35,151 bases of DNA from Rubritalea profundi (GCF_002954445.1 NZ_MQWA01000001.1:1076308-1111458), one strand, 5' to 3'; positions 15,662-25,362 are shown, counted from the first letter of the stretch. Notes: generated by a model not told the origin, from the letters alone. Translations and numbers: made by a program.

Positions 15662-16987
15662 ATGTCCTTTCAAGAACTCCACGAGCGCATCCAAAAAGCC
15701 GTCACTGATACCGGCTACACTAAGGCAACCCCTATCCAGGAACGTGCTATCCCTAGAGTTCTCAAAGGAGCTGACGTCATTGGTATCGCCCAAACGGGCA
15801 CCGGCAAGACTGCCGCCTTTACTCTACCTCTACTGTCTAAACTCGCTGAATCCACTGAAGCCAATGAGACTCGCTGTACTCGCGTACTCATCATAGCACC
15901 CACTCGCGAGCTCGTGTCACAGATCCACGACAACGTCCGCACCTACGCTAAGTACACCAACCTTCGCACCGCGGCTATTCATGGCGGCATCACCGACAAA
16001 GGACAGATCGAAAAGCTCGACACTGGCGCCGACATCATTATTGCCACTCCTGGTCGATTGCTCGATCTCATCGAGCGAGGCCACGGCAAGTTCCAAGGGC
16101 TCAAAGCTCTGGTGCTAGATGAGGCTGACCGGATGCTCGATATGGGATTCATCTCCGACATCCGCACCATCTGCAAAAAGCTACCGAAATCGCGCCAGAC
16201 TCTCCTCTTCTCGGCTACGATGAATGCCCAGATCGAATCGATGACTAAGGAATTTCTCAATTCCCCTACCATCGTAGAAGTCGATCGCCGCGCAAACCCA
16301 GCCGAGACTGTCACTCAGTCGATCTATGAGGTTTTCGAGCATCAGAAAACAGACCTGCTCAATCACCTACTCGATAGCTCACACAACTTCTATGCAGTCA
16401 TCGTCTTCGTACGCACACGCGACGGTGCTGAGACCCTCATTCAGGCGCTCAAGCATGTTAAAGTCAGCGCTGAGGCCATTCACGGTGATAAGAAACAAGG
16501 GCAACGCCGCAAAGCTTTACGCGATTTCAAAGAAGGTAAGATCCGCGTACTGGTAGCCACAGACGTCGCGGCCCGCGGTATTGATATCAGTGGAGTGACA
16601 CACGTCATCAACTTCGATTTCCCGGAACACAGCGAAGACTACATCCACCGCATCGGTCGTACTGGCCGTGCCGAGGCTGAAGGTGAAGCCATCACATTCA
16701 CCACGCCTGACAACTCCATGGCTCTGAAGAAGCTTGAAAAGCTGATTCGTGTGACGCTCCCACGCAAAAGAGCTGAGGGATTCCAGTACGCTAAAGCTCC
16801 TTTGCCAGAAGATAAAGGCCGCCGCAAGGGACCAAAGAAAGAAGAGAAAAAGAGCCACTTCGATACTCCTTCCAAATTCTCTAATAAGAATAAGCCCAAT
16901 AGCCGTAGAAAGCCAGACACCAGTAAACCTAGTCGTAAGCCCAGTGCTAAGCCCGTGGGCAAAAAGCCCACACGCAAACGTAAATAG
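15662..16987 (+). CDS. DEAD-box ATP-dependent RNA helicase (RhlE-like)
   Basis: Unwinds RNA duplexes with ATP, with likely roles in RNA decay, ribosome assembly and cold response. From the ATG at 15662 it is 441 aa, beginning MSFQELHERIQKAV, the Q-motif region; the frame continues upstream over the end of murI, but those residues are not family sequence. Motifs in order: GYTKATPIQERAIP, Walker A AQTGTGKT (43-50), PTRELVSQ, TPGRLLDL, DEAD, SAT, VFVRTRDGAETL, TDVAARGIDISGV, HRIGRTGRAEAEG. The last 70 residues are a Lys/Arg-rich, disordered RNA-binding tail. RhlE-like is my best guess among the subfamilies. Confidence 0.92.
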   Translation: MSFQELHERIQKAVTDTGYTKATPIQERAIPRVLKGADVIGIAQTGTGKTAAFTLPLLSKLAESTEANETRCTRVLIIAPTRELVSQIHDNVRTYAKYTNLRTAAIHGGITDKGQIEKLDTGADIIIATPGRLLDLIERGHGKFQGLKALVLDEADRMLDMGFISDIRTICKKLPKSRQTLLFSATMNAQIESMTKEFLNSPTIVEVDRRANPAETVTQSIYEVFEHQKTDLLNHLLDSSHNFYAVIVFVRTRDGAETLIQALKHVKVSAEAIHGDKKQGQRRKALRDFKEGKIRVLVATDVAARGIDISGVTHVINFDFPEHSEDYIHRIGRTGRAEAEGEAITFTTPDNSMALKKLEKLIRVTLPRKRAEGFQYAKAPLPEDKGRRKGPKKEEKKSHFDTPSKFSNKNKPNSRRKPDTSKPSRKPSAKPVGKKPTRKRK

Positions 16988-17031
16988 TTTGTGAATTTCT
17001 ACTGGGCTAACAGCACTTATTCTTAATTCCT

Positions 17032-17508
17032 ATGGGCGACAGTAAATCAGATCTAATCAAACAAGTCATCGACGCTCTCAGCCTCGATCTTGCTGTCCTG
17101 CGTAAAGCGGCCTTGGAAACGCATACTAGCTCCACCGACTCACAAAGTAAGCAGGAAGGTAAATACGACACTCAAGGAATTGAGTCGGCTTATTTAGCTG
17201 GAGCTCAAGCGGAAAAAGTCATCGACCTAGAGGAACACATCAGCAAGCTCCAGCAAATCTCTGGACACGACCTTGCTGACAACGCCCCCGTCTGCCTGGG
17301 TGCGATGATCGTTGTGAGCACAGACGAAGACGACCTTAGCTATATGATGCTTCCTGCTGGTGGCGGCATGAGCCTCGCATCACAGGGGCTAGACTTCATC
17401 GTAGTCACTCCAGACTCCCCAATCGGCGCTGCCCTATTAGGCAAACACGTTGGCGACACCATTGAGCTCCCCAAACATGGGAAGTCCTTCATCTCTGACC
17501 TCTGGTAA
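17032..17508 (+). CDS. GreA/GreB-family transcription factor-like protein
   Basis: 158 aa. The C-terminal half has the FKBP-like Gre core ending with TPDSPIGAALLGKHVGDTIEL, the hallmark of Gre factors that rescue backtracked RNA polymerase. The N-terminal part includes KYDTQGIESAYLAGAQAEK and looks like a shortened coiled coil, so the acidic tip that enters the polymerase channel may be absent or altered. This matches the broad 'GreA/GreB family elongation factor' group rather than canonical GreA. Transcript cleavage activity is not assured. Confidence 0.8.
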   Translation: MGDSKSDLIKQVIDALSLDLAVLRKAALETHTSSTDSQSKQEGKYDTQGIESAYLAGAQAEKVIDLEEHISKLQQISGHDLADNAPVCLGAMIVVSTDEDDLSYMMLPAGGGMSLASQGLDFIVVTPDSPIGAALLGKHVGDTIELPKHGKSFISDLW

Positions 17509-17511
17509 GAC

Positions 17512-17530
17512 GCTCTCTAGAGCTTTTCTT
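17512..17530 (+). terminator. Weak terminator-like hairpin between convergent genes
   Basis: GCTC-TCTA-GAGC followed by TTTTCTT, just after the Gre-like gene and overlapping the stop of the minus-strand gene. The stem is only 4 bp. Confidence 0.35.
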
Positions 17531-18995
17531 CAAGTCGTTCATCTTTGATAAAAGACTGGAGCCTAATGATGGCTGGCCACAGGGGTTGCCAATCAGTTTT
17601 TTTATCTAGCATCATCATAGGTGAGAGAATGCTTCCGTCGACTTTGAGATCCATATAATAGAGGTCTTTGGTCTCAAATGGTTGCATCGCCGTCCCGCGT
17701 AAGCCATCGAAAAATCCACTGCCACTAGCTAGCTTGTTAATCCAACTACTCTTTTCAGGAAGCATAATCAAGCGAACCACACCATACCCATCACCATTCA
17801 TGCGTAACACGCCATTGCTCATCAATGTGACCTCTTCCCCTCTCAACTGGATGTTAGGTGATTGAACAACTCCTCGATCTAACAAAGATCGAAACAAAAA
17901 ACTATCAAAGTGAGCAGTCGTCCCCCGATGCCCTTCCTTCGCCTCAATGTTTAGGGCTCTCACATCTGCTATTCCTCGCCACGTAAACGGATGATTAACC
18001 AAGCCTGTCAGCAGCATCCGCCCTGCAATGTTATCGACAGAAAGACCAACGGTGAGATCTAGATGAGTGAACAGCTCCTCTACACGCTGCTCAGGAATCT
18101 GCATATCAATGTGGAACACGGGGCCTTGTGGAGCTTGACCTAGATAAATGTCAGGCTGAAGCTTGATACCAAAGAAATCTACTTCCGTTTCTTTCACACT
18201 CAAAATCGGGCCCTTTTTTTCAATTTTGATCGACCCGCCGCTTACCAGTTCTCGATCAAACATCGACAAACCATTCCAAGCTAGCCCACCTGTTAGATTC
18301 TTCCCTCCGACGGGAAGATCTGCCTCAACACCGTCTATGACAAGTATATCTCCATACTTGCTCACTATGTTAAACTTCGCCCCACGCACCCTTAGCCATG
18401 ATTCATAAAAATCTGTCGGATCGTGATTCCCTACTGGAGGCGAAGACTTGTTAGACTTCACCTCTATCTTCTTTACAGCCACAGTCGGCTCCGATCCAGC
18501 GCCACTATTATCAGCGACGGAGCCAGTCCCGCCTACTACTACTTCCCGATCAGGAGTTTTTTTTGTTTCGAGTGTCGCAACTATCGGCCCATCAATGGGG
18601 TCATGGACCTGAGCCTCTAATTTTTCTAATATCCATGCATCTGTGAGTGTGACCTCAGGCTGCTCAATGCAAACTTCAGAAAACCGTAACTGCCTATTCA
18701 AGGCCAATAGGTAGTTAGGTTTCACTGAAACATGTTTCACCAGTACCCCACCATCACCTAACTGGCTCTCTATGGCGTAGATATGCAGCACCCCATTCGC
18801 AGCCAAGGTGAGAGTTCCGACCTTCCAGACTTCTCCCGTTTTTTTCTCTAAAACATCAGTAAGGTAGCCCTTGGCCCAAGGGCTATTCAGAGCTATATTA
18901 CCCAAAGTAAATAGAAAGAAAACAGGCATCAGAACCCAATAAAATAGGCGCCGTAAAAGACGTCGCCTATTCCAAATTACTCTGATGATATTCAC
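17517..18995 (-). CDS. AsmA/TamB-like membrane-anchored periplasmic protein
   Basis: 492 aa. A basic N-terminus (NRRRLLRRLFY) precedes one membrane helix (about residues 19-36, YWVLMPVFFLFTLGNIAL), then NSPWAKGYLTDVLEKKTG, which resembles the AsmA-type opening where the protein leaves the membrane. The remainder is beta-rich, with a low-complexity linker around 150-195 (Gly/Ser/Lys/Pro). The 'GRMLLTGLVNHPFTWRGIADVRAL' region (residues near 330-352) is typical of AsmA/DUF748-like repeats. Such proteins are linked to outer-membrane biogenesis or lipid transport between membranes. Family level only; the role here is not demonstrated. Confidence 0.6.
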   Translation of the reverse strand: MNIIRVIWNRRRLLRRLFYWVLMPVFFLFTLGNIALNSPWAKGYLTDVLEKKTGEVWKVGTLTLAANGVLHIYAIESQLGDGGVLVKHVSVKPNYLLALNRQLRFSEVCIEQPEVTLTDAWILEKLEAQVHDPIDGPIVATLETKKTPDREVVVGGTGSVADNSGAGSEPTVAVKKIEVKSNKSSPPVGNHDPTDFYESWLRVRGAKFNIVSKYGDILVIDGVEADLPVGGKNLTGGLAWNGLSMFDRELVSGGSIKIEKKGPILSVKETEVDFFGIKLQPDIYLGQAPQGPVFHIDMQIPEQRVEELFTHLDLTVGLSVDNIAGRMLLTGLVNHPFTWRGIADVRALNIEAKEGHRGTTAHFDSFLFRSLLDRGVVQSPNIQLRGEEVTLMSNGVLRMNGDGYGVVRLIMLPEKSSWINKLASGSGFFDGLRGTAMQPFETKDLYYMDLKVDGSILSPMMMLDKKTDWQPLWPAIIRLQSFIKDERLEEKL

Positions 18996-19013
18996 GCTAT
19001 CAGAAATGCTGAG

Positions 19014-19724
19014 TTACTTCACTTTCTTTGCGGCGAAGCGGATTACCAAGCTTTTATCAAAAAGTGGCTTACCGCTAGATGTCAGTTCTTGAAGACGGTA
19101 GATGAGGAAGGAATATTTACCATCACTCGTTGTCCCCAGTGCGACATTTTCTTTAGACTTCGTCAATGAATTGTCTGCCTCAAAACGCCATTCTTTACCC
19201 TTCCAAGCTCCTAACAAACTACGTTCAGGTGTTGCAATATCAGCGATGGCTTCTAACTCTCCATTCGGTGATATAAAGGTATTCTTCTTAGGATCGTAAC
19301 GTAACAATGAGAGCGTAGCCGCTGGACCTGAAGCATTGAGTTTCCACTGACCATCACCCACTTCCGTAAGCATGAGTGATGTGTCTGCTAGCTTTTTAGC
19401 CGCACGACTTGCCCAGAGTTTCTCATAATTGTCATACTCTTCCTGGCTCATTCCAAGCTTTTCATCAAACAAAGGAAGCGGGCTTCCTGGTGACTTCTTT
19501 GAATGCTCAGCGAACCATTCTGGGTCCTTCTGAGCTGCTTCACTGAGCTTCTGAACACACCCTTCAAATTCCTTGGGTGGAACAATCGCAATTATTTGAG
19601 CCTTCACAGGCTTATCCTTATCAAAACACGCAGCCAATGCTTCTGGCACCTCTGCTGCTGAGGTTACCCACTGAAGAGCAATAAAGGCAATGATGCCAGA
19701 TGTCCAAGTCTTAGTCATTTTCAT
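19014..19724 (-). CDS. Secreted protein of unknown function
   Basis: 236 aa with a signal peptide (hydrophobic stretch about residues 9-23, cleavage probably after SAA). Two cysteines (ALAACFD, FEGCVQK) could form a disulfide in the mature protein. The middle is charged and helical (EEYDNYEKLWASRAAKKLAD); the C-terminal half looks beta-rich (GQWKLNASGPAATLSLLRYD, GKYSFLIYRLQEL). I do not recognise the family. It is 18 bp downstream-to-upstream from the AsmA-like gene in the same direction, so co-transcription is likely. Confidence 0.55.
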   Translation of the reverse strand: MKMTKTWTSGIIAFIALQWVTSAAEVPEALAACFDKDKPVKAQIIAIVPPKEFEGCVQKLSEAAQKDPEWFAEHSKKSPGSPLPLFDEKLGMSQEEYDNYEKLWASRAAKKLADTSLMLTEVGDGQWKLNASGPAATLSLLRYDPKKNTFISPNGELEAIADIATPERSLLGAWKGKEWRFEADNSLTKSKENVALGTTSDGKYSFLIYRLQELTSSGKPLFDKSLVIRFAAKKVK

Positions 19725-19805
19725 AAAAAATAAAGCACGTCGGCTTCGAATCCTCGGAATCTATCCCAGACATATGTAAAAACAAGAGTCAATAGCAGGC
19801 CTATC

Positions 19806-20825
19806 TCAATGTAGCCATCCAGCTTGGACCAAACGACTCAAATGCACACATCGTGCAGATTGACCATTTTCGGGATACCGCAGTTCTAACATCACTGGGA
19901 AAGCGCGTTTGGTATTGATATTCCTTCTCCCCCCTGCAGTGATCATACTCACCATTTTCATATCTTCCGCTGAGCCAATCTCAGTGTAGGCCCAAAGATA
20001 ATCGTCACTACCTGGAAGCGTGACCCTAAAGCAACGAAACCTGTTATACTCAGAAAATTCAAACCCATGAAAACCATCTAACTGAGCAATCTGCACCTTT
20101 GCTCTAAACTCGTGCGCCTCGGTACTTTTTGCCGCTTTAAATGCGTTCCAATCTGACGGTTGGTAAATAACATCGGTCTCCCAGTCTACCCGGGATGTTC
20201 CGTCCTCTTGGGTTTCAACTAGCAAATATTGAGACCCTTGAGAGCTCTTCTGTCTCGCGACCACCCGCCAAAGCACTCCCTCTTTACCCATTACAGGAGA
20301 CTCAACTATCGAGTTCCTCGCCTTTTCTGGCTCTAGAGGAAACTTCTTATAGTATGCATCCATCAGCGGGAGGACCCGCTCGCAATTACGCACGTAGAGA
20401 GCTTTTTCCTGTAATGTTCCAGCTCTTAGATACGCAACAATAGTTGCATTTCTAAGTTCTAATTTTTCGTTATAACTTAAAGCGGTACTTACCGGCGCTG
20501 GTTTAGCCTCTACCACCTCTTCGGCACTATTAACTAGCAGTAGAGCCCAAACGACACATCCTAAGAAGAACGCTGCTAGGACGAGCACACCAGCAAGGAG
20601 ATTACGCCGCCCGCTTTGGACTTCAGAAGCCTCTTTCCCCCACTCATTTTCGACGTGGTCTTCATTGGAAACTTGCTGCTGAAAATACTGAGCATTTACC
20701 GTCTTTGGTAAATTGCTCAACTCTTCGTGCTTTTGTGAACTCGAGGTATTCGACAAGACGATAGGTTGCTGCTTAGGCTCGATCCTATGCACCACTTTTT
20801 TCACCGAATCTTCCTGCTCTGACAT
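19806..20825 (-). CDS. Single-pass membrane protein, paralogue of the zinc-ribbon protein at 29932
   Basis: 339 aa: a disordered cytoplasmic N-terminus (1 to about 75), one membrane helix (about 76-98, LAGVLVLAAFFLGCVVWALLL), then an extracytoplasmic domain of about 240 residues. Within it, RVDWETDVIYQPSDWNAF (212-229) followed by EFRAKV (239-244) matches LDWEQHVRYAESGWSQF and EFRLYV in the protein at 29932-31047 with nearly the same spacing, and both have EKxxYV upstream and end with a conserved WL segment. No enzyme motifs. Function unknown. It is divergent from the glycosyltransferase gene, with only 19 bp between the assigned starts. Confidence 0.65.
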   Translation of the reverse strand: MSEQEDSVKKVVHRIEPKQQPIVLSNTSSSQKHEELSNLPKTVNAQYFQQQVSNEDHVENEWGKEASEVQSGRRNLLAGVLVLAAFFLGCVVWALLLVNSAEEVVEAKPAPVSTALSYNEKLELRNATIVAYLRAGTLQEKALYVRNCERVLPLMDAYYKKFPLEPEKARNSIVESPVMGKEGVLWRVVARQKSSQGSQYLLVETQEDGTSRVDWETDVIYQPSDWNAFKAAKSTEAHEFRAKVQIAQLDGFHGFEFSEYNRFRCFRVTLPGSDDYLWAYTEIGSAEDMKMVSMITAGGRRNINTKRAFPVMLELRYPENGQSARCVHLSRLVQAGWLH

Positions 20826-20844
20826 CTAGACTAGAAGTAATACA

Positions 20845-22059
20845 GTGAACAACATGTTGGCTAGGAAAATGCGACGTCTTGGCAATAGAAATCTCAATGG
20901 ACGCGAGCTTGAAACCTGCTATGGGTGTCGTGTGATCGAACAAGCGCCACCTCGAATTATTATCACCACTGCAGGTTTTGGCGAGGGCCATAACAGTGCG
21001 GCCAATCACCTTGCAGTCGCTCTGGAGCCCAATGCTGAGGTTGAAATTGTAGACCCGTGTGACAGAGGGGCTCCATGGGTAAACCAACAAATCCGCAACT
21101 TCTATCGCTTTGTCACCACCTACGCGCCAAAAACTTGGTCCAAGATCTATAAGTCCACCGAGCGCCATGACTTCTCGGAAGAGCGGCTCCCACTCATGAG
21201 GAAACCTGAGAATGCCCTGCATGAGTCGATTCTGAGTTTCGAACCAGATGCCGTTATCAGCACCTACCCGCTCTATCCTTATTTTTTAGAAAGATCCTTT
21301 CAGCGAGGTGCCAATCGAGTTCCTATTTTCACGGCAGTCACGGATTCGATTGAAATTAATTCTTCGTGGACCAATGCTCCAACCGACTACTGGTTGGTCA
21401 CTGATGCGCTGACCAAAGAAAAACTCATTCAGAAGGGACTCCCTTCTGAAAAAATTGTTGTCACAGGGTTTGCCGTGCACCCACGCTTTCAAAATCTCCC
21501 AACAATCCCGGTGGATAGCCCCTGTGATCCATTCAAGGTGCTTTACTTCCCCACATCAAAGAAACCCACTGTTCGTCGCTTTATGCGTGCTATCCTCAAC
21601 GCAACAGGCGCCAACACGGAGGTCACCGTCGTTCTTGGCCGGAATGTGAGGAAACTCTATGATCGCGCACGTGAAATCCAACTCGAGTACCCAGGACGAG
21701 TTCAAATCAAGGGCTGGACCCGGCGCGTTCCCGAACTACTCAGCGAGCATCATCTTGTAGTTGGAAAAGCCGGTGGGGCCACCGTCCACGAAGCGATTGC
21801 AGCGCAAACCCCGATGCTGATTCACCACCTAGTCCCGGGTCAAGAGGAAGGAAACTTGGCCTTGATCGAGCACATTGGAGCGGGCCAGTTGACGGAAACT
21901 TCGAAGCAGGTGCATACAGCGATCTCTGCAATGACTGCTGATAATGCAAAAATTTGGCGCTCGATGAAACAAAACTTACAAGACAAAGCGCTTCCATGTG
22001 GAGCGACCGCTGCAGCCAAGTTCATTTTAGACCATATTCAGAAATCTAAAAACTCATGA
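20845..22059 (+). CDS. Glycosyltransferase of the MGDG synthase/GT28 family
   Basis: Probably transfers a sugar from a UDP-sugar to a diacylglycerol or related lipid. 404 aa. The N-terminal domain starts IIITTAGFGEGHNSAANHLA, the MGDG-synthase signature, with FYRFVTTYAPKTWSKIY further on. The C-terminal GT-B half has the donor-binding VVGKAGGATVHEAIAAQTPML and HHLVPGQEEGNL. The first 35 residues are not family sequence. The GTG at 20845 is one option; a GTG at 20932 would give a protein starting just before the first strand and would leave room for a promoter. The next gene overlaps its stop by 4 bp. Confidence 0.85.
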   Translation: MNNMLARKMRRLGNRNLNGRELETCYGCRVIEQAPPRIIITTAGFGEGHNSAANHLAVALEPNAEVEIVDPCDRGAPWVNQQIRNFYRFVTTYAPKTWSKIYKSTERHDFSEERLPLMRKPENALHESILSFEPDAVISTYPLYPYFLERSFQRGANRVPIFTAVTDSIEINSSWTNAPTDYWLVTDALTKEKLIQKGLPSEKIVVTGFAVHPRFQNLPTIPVDSPCDPFKVLYFPTSKKPTVRRFMRAILNATGANTEVTVVLGRNVRKLYDRAREIQLEYPGRVQIKGWTRRVPELLSEHHLVVGKAGGATVHEAIAAQTPMLIHHLVPGQEEGNLALIEHIGAGQLTETSKQVHTAISAMTADNAKIWRSMKQNLQDKALPCGATAAAKFILDHIQKSKNS

Positions 22060-22640
22060 AAACTTACTTATTCGATATAGGAAATGTCTTACTTTCTTTC
22101 GATTTCACACCGGCGCTCAATTCCTTACTTGGTCCGAATTCTAAGCCCAATGCCCTGCTTCAGATCATCGACAGAAAGGACGAGTTTGAGTCCGGTCAGA
22201 TCGAGATCGACGACTTCATCAAATGGGCTTCTCAACTACTTAACTTCCAAGGAACTGACGAAGATTTCAAGCACGCATGGTGTCACATTTTCACTCCGAT
22301 CCAAGCGACGTGGGAGCTAGTTAGAAAGCTCAAAACCGATGGCCACAGACTGATCCTCTACTCCAATACCAACGCCATCCACGCCCCCCATTGTCTAGAA
22401 ACCTACCCAGTTTTCGAGCACTTTGACCATGCGGTTTTCTCCCACGAAATAGGGGCAATCAAACCACATCCTGAGTTTTTCCTTTGCTCATTTGAGAAAT
22501 TTAATATTGATCCGGCGCTGAGCTACTACATCGACGACTTGCCAGCGAACATCGAAGCGGGCCGCAGTCACGGCCTCAACTCCCACCTGTACTCAGCAGA
22601 CCGCCACCAAGACCTGCTTGACTGGGTAGCCACTCACTAG
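22056..22640 (+). CDS. HAD-superfamily phosphatase (YihX-like)
   Basis: 194 aa. Motif I is YLFDIGNVLL (Asp7 nucleophile, with Gly where many HADs have the second Asp, as in YihX). Motif II is LILYSNTNAIH, motif III AIKPHPEFF (Lys), motif IV YYIDDLPANIEAG. The helical cap lies between residues 15 and 85. YihX-type enzymes hydrolyse small phosphosugars such as glucose-1-phosphate. The ATGA overlap with the glycosyltransferase gene suggests a linked role in sugar or glycolipid metabolism, but the substrate cannot be read from sequence. Confidence 0.85.
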   Translation: MKTYLFDIGNVLLSFDFTPALNSLLGPNSKPNALLQIIDRKDEFESGQIEIDDFIKWASQLLNFQGTDEDFKHAWCHIFTPIQATWELVRKLKTDGHRLILYSNTNAIHAPHCLETYPVFEHFDHAVFSHEIGAIKPHPEFFLCSFEKFNIDPALSYYIDDLPANIEAGRSHGLNSHLYSADRHQDLLDWVATH

Positions 22641-22729
22641 ACGCCCAATCGGATTTAGAACGAGTCAGATCCCAGTCTAACGACTAAACGAAGTCTGATA
22701 CCTTTCTAAAAAATTCACCCCAATCCGCT

Positions 22730-23926
22730 ATGTATCCAGAAGCATTCCAATCCCACATCCAATCAACTCTCGGCGAAATCAAAGACGCAGGTCTCTTCAA
22801 AAGCGAGAGATTCATCAGCTCGTCGCAGAACTCCCTCGTCACTCTCGAGGGTGGACGCGAGGTGATCAACATGTGTGCCAACAACTACCTCGGCCTCGCT
22901 GACCATCCACGTGTGGTTGAAGCCGCTTCAAAAGCTGCCAAGCAATGGGGTTTCGGCATGGCTTCTGTTCGCTTCATCTGTGGAACTCAGACACTCCACC
23001 GCGAACTGGAAGAACGCATCACCTCTTTCCTCGGCACTGAAGACACTATCCTTTACCCATCTTGCTTCGATGCAAACGGCGGACTGTTTGAGGTCCTGCT
23101 CACAGCTGAAGATGCCATCATCTCTGACTCGCTCAACCACGCATCCATCATCGACGGAGTCCGCCTCTGTAAAGCAAAGCGCTTCCACTACACCAACAAC
23201 GACATGGACTCGCTCGAAGAGCAGCTCAAGGCTGCCGATGAAGCTGGTGCGCGCTTCAAACTCATCACCACTGACGGTGTGTTCTCCATGGACGGCATCA
23301 TCTGCTCGCTTGACGAAGTCCACGCACTCGCGGACAAGTACAATGCCATCGTGCACTTCGACGACTGCCACTCCACTGGTTTCCTAGGTGAGCGTGGCCG
23401 TGGAACCCACGAGCATTGTGGACTATTTGGAAAGATCGACATCACCACTGGCACACTAGGCAAAGCCCTCGGTGGAGCCTCTGGTGGCTACACATCTGGC
23501 AGAAAGGAAATCATCGACATCCTGCGCCAGCGCTCGCGCCCGTACCTATTCTCCAACTCCGTCGCACCAGTCATCGCTGCGGCATCACTGGAGGTCTTCG
23601 ACATGCTTGAAGAATCCACTGAGTACGCTGATCGCGTGAAAGAAAACACCAAGTACTTCCGCAACAATATGGCATCCACCGGCTTCACCATCGCCGGCGA
23701 CGATCACCCGATTTGCCCAGTCATGCTCGGCGACGCAGCGCTTTCTCAACAATTCTCAGACAAGCTTCTCGATTACGGCGTATTCGCCATCGGCTTCTTC
23801 TACCCAGTGGTCCCTCACGTCACAGCACGCATTCGCACGCAGATCTCTGCGGCCCACACGCGCGAGCAACTCGACCAAGGCATCGATGCCTTCATCAAAG
23901 CCGGCAAAGACCTCGGAGTCATCTAA
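22730..23926 (+). CDS. kbl: Glycine C-acetyltransferase (2-amino-3-ketobutyrate CoA ligase)
   Basis: PLP-dependent alpha-oxoamine synthase; splits 2-amino-3-oxobutyrate with CoA into glycine and acetyl-CoA in threonine breakdown. 398 aa, full length for Kbl. It has [14 protein letters not shown] near residue 50, [14 protein letters not shown] around 80, [12 protein letters not shown] with the PLP-contacting Asp and His at 209-220, and the PLP lysine at residue 245 in [13 protein letters not shown]. Kbl is favoured over BioF/HemA/SPT relatives because of the [14 protein letters not shown] and DDCHSTGF signatures. Threonine dehydrogenase (tdh), its usual neighbour, is not in the window. Confidence 0.92.
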   Translation: MYPEAFQSHIQSTLGEIKDAGLFKSERFISSSQNSLVTLEGGREVINMCANNYLGLADHPRVVEAASKAAKQWGFGMASVRFICGTQTLHRELEERITSFLGTEDTILYPSCFDANGGLFEVLLTAEDAIISDSLNHASIIDGVRLCKAKRFHYTNNDMDSLEEQLKAADEAGARFKLITTDGVFSMDGIICSLDEVHALADKYNAIVHFDDCHSTGFLGERGRGTHEHCGLFGKIDITTGTLGKALGGASGGYTSGRKEIIDILRQRSRPYLFSNSVAPVIAAASLEVFDMLEESTEYADRVKENTKYFRNNMASTGFTIAGDDHPICPVMLGDAALSQQFSDKLLDYGVFAIGFFYPVVPHVTARIRTQISAAHTREQLDQGIDAFIKAGKDLGVI

Positions 23927-24054
23927 AGATCACTTCAAAATCAGTATTTTCACTCAAGCTGCGTTCAGCAATAGTAGCGACTTTATTGTCGGATCACCCC
24001 ATCTCCGCACTTGCAGAGTACATTAGCAGGCGCCAAGTTCCCACTCAACTCACT

Positions 24055-24822
24055 ATGAATTCAGCCACACTCAAGCTCGCCGTCCTCAATGGCAAACCAG
24101 AGATTTTCCACACCCTCCAAGGTGAAGGTGTCAGCACAGGAGTGCCATCAATATTTGTGCGCTCATCCCTCTGTAATCTTCACTGTGCTTGGTGTGATAC
24201 GGACTACACATGGAACTGGGAAGGCACTCCTTGGACTCACGAGAATGATCAAGTAGCAGGCTACTCAAAATTTAAAAAGTCCGACTACATCCTCGAATGT
24301 GAAGTCGCGGAGGTTGCCAAGCTAGTCCAGCAATTTTGCTGCAAAAATCTCATCCTCACAGGTGGTGAACCTCTGCTTCAGCAAGCTGGATGGATCGCTC
24401 TCATTCAGATCCTTCTCGCTGCCGATCCAGACTACCGCTTTGAAGTAGAAACAAACGGCACCCAACTCCCTAACCCCAAAATGGCTGAAGCCATCGACCA
24501 ATTCAATGTCTCGGCTAAGCTCAGTAATTCTGGTAATGACGCCAAGCTCCGAGACAATCCTAAAGCGATGCAATGGTTCGCTAACTCACCCAAAGCATGG
24601 TTCAAATTTGTCATCCAAGACCCACAAGATCTCAGTGAGATGCAGCAACTCGAACAGAAGTATTCTATTCCACGCGAGCGCATCCTCCTGATGCCTGAGG
24701 GCCGCGATGAAGAAACCCTAAGACAACGCCGCCTCTGGTTAGCAGACCTCTGCCGCGACCACGGCTACCGGTTCTCTGACCGCCTCCACATCCAGCTTTG
24801 GGGCTCCAAACGAGGTGTTTAG
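24055..24822 (+). CDS. queE: 7-carboxy-7-deazaguanine synthase
   Basis: Radical-SAM enzyme that makes the 7-deazaguanine ring for queuosine. From the ATG at 24055 it is 255 aa; the frame runs further upstream through the end of kbl but those residues are Arg/His-rich non-family sequence. FHTLQGEG and the radical-SAM cysteines C40-x3-C44-x2-C47 (CNLHCAWCDTDYTWN) are diagnostic of QueE, followed by LTGGEPLLQ and FEVETNGT. The C-terminal QLWGSKRGV is typical. No queC, queD or queF is visible nearby. Confidence 0.94.
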   Translation: MNSATLKLAVLNGKPEIFHTLQGEGVSTGVPSIFVRSSLCNLHCAWCDTDYTWNWEGTPWTHENDQVAGYSKFKKSDYILECEVAEVAKLVQQFCCKNLILTGGEPLLQQAGWIALIQILLAADPDYRFEVETNGTQLPNPKMAEAIDQFNVSAKLSNSGNDAKLRDNPKAMQWFANSPKAWFKFVIQDPQDLSEMQQLEQKYSIPRERILLMPEGRDEETLRQRRLWLADLCRDHGYRFSDRLHIQLWGSKRGV

Positions 24823-24960
24823 CCAGTATTTTCAGTTTTTTGAAAAAAGAATGTAACTTTCCTGCAACATTTTCCAAGCTCCCGAGTTTCACTCAGTATC
24901 AATACGCTCTATTCAAACACGAGCGATTTTGTAACCTCTCAGCAGAAAGAAAAATAAGCG

Positions 24961-25362
24961 ATGAATAACACACCAGAAAACGACCCAGCTTGGGACCTTC
25001 TCGACAAGGCTTCTAAACAAGAAGCCAGCCCGATGTTTTCCCGTAATGTCCTTCGCGCTATCCGCCTAGAGGAACAAGAAGCCACTCCGTGGTGGAAACG
25101 CTTACTCACACCTGCACCCATCGTTGGCACACTTGCCACTGCCGCTGCCTGTGTCGCGCTCATTATCAGCACACCCAGCACCGCTCCTGAAACCGCCCCC
25201 AGTGTTGCAACTCACCAGCCCACAACCGCTGAAAACTTTGCTGAACTTGCCGAAGTCTACTTCAGCAATGACGAGCTAGATTCCGTGATCAGCCCGATCT
25301 CCCTCATAGCCACTTCCGACTCAGAATCATTCAGCGACCTCGAGCTCTTTTTAGAGCTTTAG
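24961..25362 (+). CDS. Small single-pass membrane protein, anti-sigma-like architecture
   Basis: 133 aa: a cytoplasmic N-terminus (DPAWDLLDKASKQEASPMFS), a helix with basic flank (WWKRLLT), one membrane segment (about 52-71) and an acidic C-terminal tail (SDSESFSDLELFLEL). The pattern resembles small proteins encoded after ECF sigma factors in Verrucomicrobia and Planctomycetes, but no sigma gene is adjacent here and there is no zinc-binding anti-sigma motif. Function unknown. Confidence 0.55.
   Translation: MNNTPENDPAWDLLDKASKQEASPMFSRNVLRAIRLEEQEATPWWKRLLTPAPIVGTLATAAACVALIISTPSTAPETAPSVATHQPTTAENFAELAEVYFSNDELDSVISPISLIATSDSESFSDLELFLEL

Noticed and set aside
20785-21222. 145-aa minus-strand open frame
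   Set aside because: It lies antisense to the glycosyltransferase gene and overlaps the start of the membrane protein gene; its residues show no domain or signal.
23713-24054. Longer N-terminus for QueE
   Set aside because: The extension is an out-of-frame reading of kbl, rich in Arg and His; QueE homology starts after the ATG at 24055.
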